Shown here piece after piece: positions 14,938 through 19,772 of a DNA stretch of 19,772 bases. Each line of letters begins with the position of its first letter. Position 1 is the first letter of the stretch. The notes below the pieces were generated by a model that worked only from the letters and a program-made list of their open reading frames with translations, was not told the origin of the DNA and made no database searches. The position numbers and the translations under genes are program-made. The DNA lies in the NCBI GenBank assembly GCA_041581635.1, contig JBFICW010000039.1, forward strand, positions 1-19,772, given 5' to 3'. Source of the stretch: Porticoccus sp041581635. Lineage in GTDB: Bacteria; Pseudomonadota; Gammaproteobacteria; Pseudomonadales; Porticoccaceae.

Positions 14938-16761
14938 CTATTCCATTACCGTTGTGCTGAGCTTGGGCAATATCGCATCAGACTGGTTATTCAAGGCAAT
15001 AATTGTTCTGGGACCGACGACGCCATCGGGTATCAGACCATGATTGCGCTGAAATAATTTCACCTTGGCCTCAAGCTCCTCGGTATATGTTTGATAGGCT
15101 ATATTTTCACCGGTGCTATCAATAGTCTCACCCAATTGTTGCAGTAACCAGACAATCACATCACCCGATGCACCTATTTTCAATGGAAACCGATATCCCG
15201 CGGGCATTTGCCACAACACCAAATATTCACCGTACCACCAATTGGCCAACGAAGAGATTGGCAGCCGCTGAACTTCGCCACCTAAAACCAATACGATGTC
15301 CGCACCGCTGCCATCAACCCCCAAAAATGATGCGTAATAACCTTTACCCTGCTTATCGTATAGGGTGACCAACGCGGGCCTATTCAGTGACTGTAAAATG
15401 GGTAAATTACCCTGTCCCTTTAGACACCCCAGCCCGACAGTTGAGGCAAACTGGCAAGGATCAACCCCCGGGTCTGGCAAATAATTAATATCCCAGCGGC
15501 GGAACAACGCACTGAACGCAGACAGCTCCAATATTTTTGATGATAAATCGTCGGGGAACTGAGGCTCTGGCGGAGCTTGATCAAGCTCCTCAACAGGAAC
15601 AGGCGTTACCTCCAACGCATCAGGTGTCAGAGAGGTTGTTGCTGAATGAACAACCGGTTCTATCACCTCAGGTTCTATCGGTTCAACTGGTTCAACTGGT
15701 TCAACTAGCTCAATTCGTTCAGTTGGCTCAACCCTCGGTAGTTCCGGTCGCTCCGCTTTGGACAAAATCTCCTCTTGCGGCATTACTACATCCGATACAG
15801 GTGCGACGGCCACCTTATCGGCAATAATCTGGTGCTCTGGCGACAGGTTGTTTCTAAAGTAATAGGCTCCCGCAAAGGCGACACCCATTACCGACAACAC
15901 GACGATGCCCCAACCCCACCTCAGGAAAACTGGATTTCTGATATTCGCTTTAATACCCAATACCTCGCGGGCGGCCTGCTCCAAGATGGCAGCATCAACT
16001 CTCTCCCGCTTTGAGGTATAGGCACCCAGAAGTGCACGATCACAAATAATATTGATGAGCCGTGGCACACCACCGGTATACCTCCATAGCAGTTTCAAAC
16101 TATCACGGGTAAACAACTCGTGCTCTGCCCCGGCCACCTTGAGACGGTGCCTGACATAGGCTGCCACTTCGTTTTTGGACAACGGTCCCAGATGAAAACG
16201 GGCGGTTATTCTTTGAGCCATCTGCTCCATTTCTGGCAGCGCAATTTTGTCACGCAATTCTGGCTGCCCCACCAGCATAATTTGGAGCAGCTTTTTCTCA
16301 CGGGTTTCCAGGTTGGTTAATAATCGCAGATGTTCAATGAGCTCAAGACTGAGATTCTGAGCTTCATCGACCATTAATACCGTATTGCAGCCCTTACTAT
16401 GAGACGCCAGCAAGTGCTCATGTATCAGATCAATGTAGAGTTTCAACCCACTGTGGTCATTGGGGTAGGAAATACTTAAATCATCACAAATGGCCGCCAA
16501 AAACTCCCAGGTTTCAAGCTTGGGATTAAGAATGTAAGCCACCTCGGTATTCTCTGGCAACTGCTCCAGAAGACACTGACAAACCGTGGTTTTACCCGCG
16601 CCAATTTCACCCGTCAGCAAGACAAAGCCGCCGTTACTGCTTACACCATATAATAGGTGTGCCAGAGCCTCCCGGTGGTTCTGCGTTAAATACAGATAAT
16701 GGGGGTCTGGCGAAATGGAAAACGGCGCTTCCTTGAGTTCAAAGTAAGACTCGTAATACAT
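14938..16761 (-). CDS. gspA: GspA/ExeA-like ATPase with peptidoglycan-binding domain
   Basis: A 607-residue inner-membrane AAA+ protein. The N-terminal ATPase has Walker A GEIGAGKTT (51-59), Walker B VLMVDEAQN (128-136) and a GGVPR sensor segment near 230-234; the membrane span is about 280-302; a Glu/Pro/Val-rich linker covers about 325-405; a C39-peptidase-like region at about 415-535 lacks an obvious catalytic pair; and a C-terminal peptidoglycan-binding_1 domain contains LFQRNHGLIPDGVVGPRT near 573-590. Together with GspB it uses ATP to remodel or pass the cell wall so the type II secretin can assemble. The ATG at 16761 has AAGGAA 5-6 bases upstream. Length and domain order match ExeA. 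Confidence 0.9.
   Translation of the reverse strand: MYYESYFELKEAPFSISPDPHYLYLTQNHREALAHLLYGVSSNGGFVLLTGEIGAGKTTVCQCLLEQLPENTEVAYILNPKLETWEFLAAICDDLSISYPNDHSGLKLYIDLIHEHLLASHSKGCNTVLMVDEAQNLSLELIEHLRLLTNLETREKKLLQIMLVGQPELRDKIALPEMEQMAQRITARFHLGPLSKNEVAAYVRHRLKVAGAEHELFTRDSLKLLWRYTGGVPRLINIICDRALLGAYTSKRERVDAAILEQAAREVLGIKANIRNPVFLRWGWGIVVLSVMGVAFAGAYYFRNNLSPEHQIIADKVAVAPVSDVVMPQEEILSKAERPELPRVEPTERIELVEPVEPVEPIEPEVIEPVVHSATTSLTPDALEVTPVPVEELDQAPPEPQFPDDLSSKILELSAFSALFRRWDINYLPDPGVDPCQFASTVGLGCLKGQGNLPILQSLNRPALVTLYDKQGKGYYASFLGVDGSGADIVLVLGGEVQRLPISSLANWWYGEYLVLWQMPAGYRFPLKIGASGDVIVWLLQQLGETIDSTGENIAYQTYTEELEAKVKLFQRNHGLIPDGVVGPRTIIALNNQSDAILPKLSTTVME
15671..15733 (-). repeat. 9-bp tandem repeat in gspA linker
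   Basis: Three perfect copies of GGTTCAACT (plus strand, 15680-15706) lie within about seven 9-base units, the outer ones degenerate. On the coding strand they encode a Val-Glu-Pro tripeptide repeat in the periplasmic linker. Unit length is a multiple of three, so slippage would change linker length without a frameshift. Confidence 0.8.
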
Positions 16762-16838
16762 AAATATTCCTTGTACTTACAGAGTCTAGACGTTTGATTT
16801 AAATGGCGATAGCTTTACCAATAAAAAATCAACGAAAT

Positions 16839-16866
16839 TTGCCGAATAGGCGTTTGGACCTATACT
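16839..16866 (+). promoter_or_regulatory. Probable promoter of beta-helix gene
   Basis: TTGCCG (16839-16844) and TATACT (16861-16866) are 16 bases apart, giving a leader of about 45 bases to the ATG at 16920. The region is shared with the divergent gspA-like gene. Confidence 0.55.
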
Positions 16867-16919
16867 GATCAGTAAATAAATATGGGAGACTTGGAGCAGG
16901 TAAGCCTGTGGAACTCACT

Positions 16920-18314
16920 ATGTTAAAACAAACAAGTCTTGTCATTCTTTTTTCCACCTGCCTTACAATCCTGCCTAGCTGGGGATCATCGAAAAATCTT
17001 GATCCGAACAACAATAGTGCAAACAAAACAAAACTTCCCCCTTTTGATTTAGGAAAAACCGAAAATAAATTTGCCGTTTCATCTATTTTTGACTCAGGTC
17101 CCGGAACATTACGGGAAGCCATTCATCTTGCCAATGCTTCTCCCGGAACAGATAAAATATTCTTTAAAAATGAGGAAGGCCTGTACCAACAGCCTCAAAA
17201 TATTTTACTGGATCAACCACTTCCCGACATCACCGACAACCTGATAATAGATGGCCATATAGATAACATGCTATGGAAAGCGTCTGGGATCATAGTAGAT
17301 GGAAACAACCAGGTTCGTCCCTTCAGAATAAATAAGGGAGTAACAGCCAAGATAACAAATATCACAATTGCCAATGGTACTGAAGAATACGGTGGGGGGA
17401 TTTTAAACCTTGGCCAACTATCAGTCACAGGGGTAACGATGCAGGGGAATCACGCAACGAAATCCGGTGGAGCCATTAGCAACAGAGGAACTTTGTTATT
17501 TATTATCAACAGTACTTTGATAGGCAATTCAGCCGAAGAAAATGGCGGCGCTCTTTTTAATCTTTCGGGGGCGTCGTTTATTACCAATGCCACATTTACA
17601 AAGAATCGTTCAGAGGAAGGCGGAGCCATTTACAACCTGGGCGCTTTGTCATTGGCAAATACAATTCTCGCCAACAGCGATTCAAAATCTGACTGCTGGT
17701 CAAACACCGTATTTGATGTCCCAGAAAATAGTAATATTGTCGAAAGTACTAATGGGTGCGGAACATCATTTTCCAACGCAAACCCTTTGTTGGATGAACC
17801 TAATTATTACAATGGGCCAACAAAAACCATACCGTTGGCACAAAGAAGTCCGGCCATCAATTTTGGGAACAACCTGAAATCAGTGGATGAGCAGGGAAAG
17901 CCTTTAATTTGGGATCAACGAGGCAATGGCGATCCTAGATATGTATTCGGATTCACCGACATAGGTGCCTTTGAACTACAACCGCTATTACACCCATTAA
18001 CTGTCGATACCACTGAAGATATTGACTTGAGAGTCTGCTCCACAGCAGGAAACAATTGCTCCTTACGAGGTGCAATTTTAATCGCTAATAATTATGACAA
18101 GCTAAATGAGATTTTCTTTGATGACGCAATTTTTTCTGAGAATTCTGAAATCTTGCTCGCCTCTCCATTACCAAAAATTAAATCTGATTTACGTATTGAA
18201 GCAAAAGGGGCCAATCCCGTTAAAATTTCTACTCGAAATATTGAATCAAAAAAGGGAATAGAAAAAGAAAATGCTTCCATTAACCTTCAATTAATAAACA
18301 TTATCATTGAATAA
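16920..18314 (+). CDS. Secreted right-handed beta-helix protein with CSLREA-like repeats
   Basis: The start at ATG 16920 gives a clean signal peptide (LKQTSLVILFSTCLTILPSWG); an in-frame GTG at 16908 is the alternative. The mature protein begins with a CSLREA-like segment (SGPGTLREAIHLAN), then a pectin-lyase-type beta-helix with repeated GGAI-N-G and N-T---GN-A turns (about residues 150-255), and ends the first module with a choice-of-anchor-Q-like region (GPTKTIPLAQRSPAIN, DQRGNGDPR, DIGAFE). A second module starts with CSTAGNNCSLRGAILIANN but stops at the first helix strand, right at the terminator. No catalytic residues are identifiable, so function is not assigned: polysaccharide binding or surface attachment is plausible. 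The neighbouring gspA/gspB pair makes type II export conceivable, but that is speculative. The 3' end is notably A+T-rich. Confidence 0.75.
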   Translation: MLKQTSLVILFSTCLTILPSWGSSKNLDPNNNSANKTKLPPFDLGKTENKFAVSSIFDSGPGTLREAIHLANASPGTDKIFFKNEEGLYQQPQNILLDQPLPDITDNLIIDGHIDNMLWKASGIIVDGNNQVRPFRINKGVTAKITNITIANGTEEYGGGILNLGQLSVTGVTMQGNHATKSGGAISNRGTLLFIINSTLIGNSAEENGGALFNLSGASFITNATFTKNRSEEGGAIYNLGALSLANTILANSDSKSDCWSNTVFDVPENSNIVESTNGCGTSFSNANPLLDEPNYYNGPTKTIPLAQRSPAINFGNNLKSVDEQGKPLIWDQRGNGDPRYVFGFTDIGAFELQPLLHPLTVDTTEDIDLRVCSTAGNNCSLRGAILIANNYDKLNEIFFDDAIFSENSEILLASPLPKIKSDLRIEAKGANPVKISTRNIESKKGIEKENASINLQLINIIIE

Positions 18315-18343
18315 AAAAGGCCGGTCATTGACCGGCCTTTTTT
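18313..18343. terminator. Bidirectional terminator between convergent genes
   Basis: GGCCGGT (18319-18325) and ACCGGCC (18331-18337) form a perfect 7-bp stem with a CATTG loop, with six A residues on the left and six T residues on the right. It serves both the beta-helix gene, whose TAA runs into the A tract, and the repeat-protein gene ending at 18360. Confidence 0.92.
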
Positions 18344-18359
18344 ATCCTTTTATTTAAGA

Positions 18360-19772
18360 CTAATTACAATCCATTATGGAAGTATTTGCGATTAACTTCA
18401 CGCCCGTTGGATCAGCATTCGGAATCATCGCTCCATCATTGTCGACAATCATTACATCGTCACCTGACTCGTTATAGAGGTTAACTGGCCCAGCAGCATC
18501 CTTGATTGCTTTAAAGTTATTGCCTGCCAGTGCGTCATACAACGCCTGGTAATCGCCAGCATCAATTGATGCGCCATTATCCAATGCCAGATTCAAGGTT
18601 GCCGCCAGATAGACCCAAGAGGCCTGAACTCTGGCTTTACACACCTTGTCTTTTCTATTGTCGCCATTAGATTCCTGCCCAGGGCTTGCCATAAAGACAC
18701 CAAAGACATCTTCGCAGCTATTCAGCTCTGTAAAACCGATATCTATGGGGAATCCTAGATGATCCTGTGCAACATGGCAGGTATAGCCGTACTCTACTGG
18801 AGATGGGAAGTCATTATCGCCATCACTTCCATGGGTTTTCCAGAATCCTAACGTACGAGTGGCACCACCTTCCTCAACGGTGCATGCATCACCTGCCTGT
18901 TTCAAGATGCTATTTGGCAATGGGTGTGAAGATTGAACCAACGTTGCTGTAACATCCACTGTATTCAGCAGTTCACCAGGTACCGTAGCTATTACGCCAT
19001 CTTCGATTTCGTAACAACCCGTGCCGGGGTCACCACCGAAGTCAGCCTCCTGACAAGCACCTGCGGTGACACCAAGAGTGACATTGGAGTCTATACCCAA
19101 TACCGTATCCACAATCGCTAGCTCCAAGGGAACATCGCCCGTATTCTCAATCCGAATACGGAAATTGGCAGATGAGCCCACGGGAACTGGCTCATCAACG
19201 CAGCTCTTAGACACTGTAAAGTTGGGATCGATAACCAGCACACTGTCCGAAGCATTGTGCGCAATAGCATTGGAGAAGCCCACCGCACTCATCACCGCGT
19301 TCACCTGATTGCTCACCGTACCACCACTAACACCTGCAGCAGTGCTGTAGCTCACCGTACAGTTTGCACCTGTGGCCAGTGATGCACCGTCACAGTTGTT
19401 ACCGGCAAAGTCGATGGTCAGATCACCTTTCAGGGTATCCGACAGACTATCGAAGGTCAGATTCGGAGCACTGGCACCGGTGCTGGTATTGGTCACCGTA
19501 ATCAACCAGTTAATGGGATCACCGACCTTAACGTTCTCAGTATCCGCCACTTTAGTGATGGTGTAGCTGGGACTGAACACATTCACACTGTCCGAAGCAT
19601 TGTGTGCAATGGCGTTGGAGAAGCCCACCGCACTCATCACTGCGTTCACCTGATTGTTCACCGTACCATTCGCCACCGCTGTGGTTTGGTAGCTCACCGT
19701 ACAGTTTGCACCTGTGGCCAGTGACGCACCGTCACAGTTGTTACCGGCAAAGTCGATGGTCAGATCACCTTT
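18360..19772 (-). CDS. Large repeat-containing surface/secreted protein, DUF11-like (N-terminus beyond window)
   Basis: The frame is open to the right edge, so only the C-terminal ~470 residues are seen; the GTG at 19697 is internal. The visible part has one partial and one full module of about 114 residues (ITKVADTENVKVGDPINWLI, LKGDLTIDFAGNNCDGASL, NQVNAVMSAVGFSNAIAHNA), typical of DUF11-like Ig-fold repeats in bacterial surface proteins. A divergent third module follows (VSKSCVDEPVPVGSSANFRI). The C-terminal ~200 residues are different: cysteine-containing, with TRTLGFWKTHGSDGD, a motif seen in various secreted repeat proteins, and ending in MDCN without an LPXTG, PEP-CTERM or other sorting tail that I recognise. 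It is probably exported; adhesion or a structural role is a family-level guess. Confidence 0.75.
   Translation of the reverse strand, partial: KGDLTIDFAGNNCDGASLATGANCTVSYQTTAVANGTVNNQVNAVMSAVGFSNAIAHNASDSVNVFSPSYTITKVADTENVKVGDPINWLITVTNTSTGASAPNLTFDSLSDTLKGDLTIDFAGNNCDGASLATGANCTVSYSTAAGVSGGTVSNQVNAVMSAVGFSNAIAHNASDSVLVIDPNFTVSKSCVDEPVPVGSSANFRIRIENTGDVPLELAIVDTVLGIDSNVTLGVTAGACQEADFGGDPGTGCYEIEDGVIATVPGELLNTVDVTATLVQSSHPLPNSILKQAGDACTVEEGGATRTLGFWKTHGSDGDNDFPSPVEYGYTCHVAQDHLGFPIDIGFTELNSCEDVFGVFMASPGQESNGDNRKDKVCKARVQASWVYLAATLNLALDNGASIDAGDYQALYDALAGNNFKAIKDAAGPVNLYNESGDDVMIVDNDGAMIPNADPTGVKLIANTSIMDCN
19239..19772 (-). repeat. Near-identical 342-345 bp tandem coding repeats
   Basis: The stretch 19239-19430 recurs at 19584-19772. 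Outside one variable segment with a single-codon length difference (19320-19349 against 19665-19691, approximately), I count six substitutions, five of them synonymous; the sixth changes Ser to Asn. The offset is 345 bp before the variable segment and 342 bp after it. The array continues off the right edge. Confidence 0.9.

Noticed and set aside
15537..15827. Plus-strand open frame rich in Gln/Leu/Val (96 codons).
   Set aside because: It is the antisense reading of the repetitive GspA linker; its low-complexity sequence comes from the 9-bp repeats.

Overview
The window looks like a chromosomal segment of a marine-type gammaproteobacterium. Supporting signs are the GspA/GspB-like (ExeA/ExeB) secretion pair, an alginate-export-type porin, a cytochrome c5-like lipoprotein, TetR regulators and moderate G+C. 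A Cellvibrionales-like lineage is my guess. I see no insertion sequence, prophage, CRISPR array or rRNA. Gene density is high and no gene-free stretch exceeds 300 bases.

Left part (1-4560): the 3' end of an outer-membrane porin with a strong terminator; a minus-strand AhpD/carboxymuconolactone-decarboxylase-like gene and a TetR regulator that share an operator-like sequence; an overlapping pair of molybdenum-cofactor genes (mobA, then a MoeB/ThiF-type adenylyltransferase); and a lipoprotein c-type cytochrome with its own promoter and a bidirectional terminator.

Centre-left (4561-7700, minus strand): a three-gene operon encoding a retropepsin-like lipoprotein, a degenerate transglutaminase fused to a multi-helix membrane domain, and a RimK-like ATP-grasp ligase. 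Comparative genomics recognises this set as an amidoligase-linked system, but its substrate is not known to me. It is the best candidate in the window for poorly described biology.

Centre (7701-11649, plus strand): tRNA-Arg(CCG); a TetR regulator preceded by two tandem 16-bp palindromes; cysC and a single-chain sat (sulfate to APS to PAPS); then a DHH-family phosphoesterase after an intrinsic terminator. The regulator ends 16 bp before cysC, so it may control sulfate activation.

Centre-right (11763-13891): a crotonase-fold enzyme translationally coupled (TAATG) to an FAD-linked 2-hydroxyacid dehydrogenase, probably acyl-CoA or hydroxyacid catabolism. Then, on the minus strand (13932-16761), gspA-like and gspB-like genes for passage of the type II secretin through peptidoglycan.

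Right end (16908-19772): a secreted right-handed beta-helix protein whose second repeat is cut short, and, convergent with it across a bidirectional terminator, the C-terminal part of a large repeat surface protein with almost identical 342-bp modules. This protein runs off the right edge.
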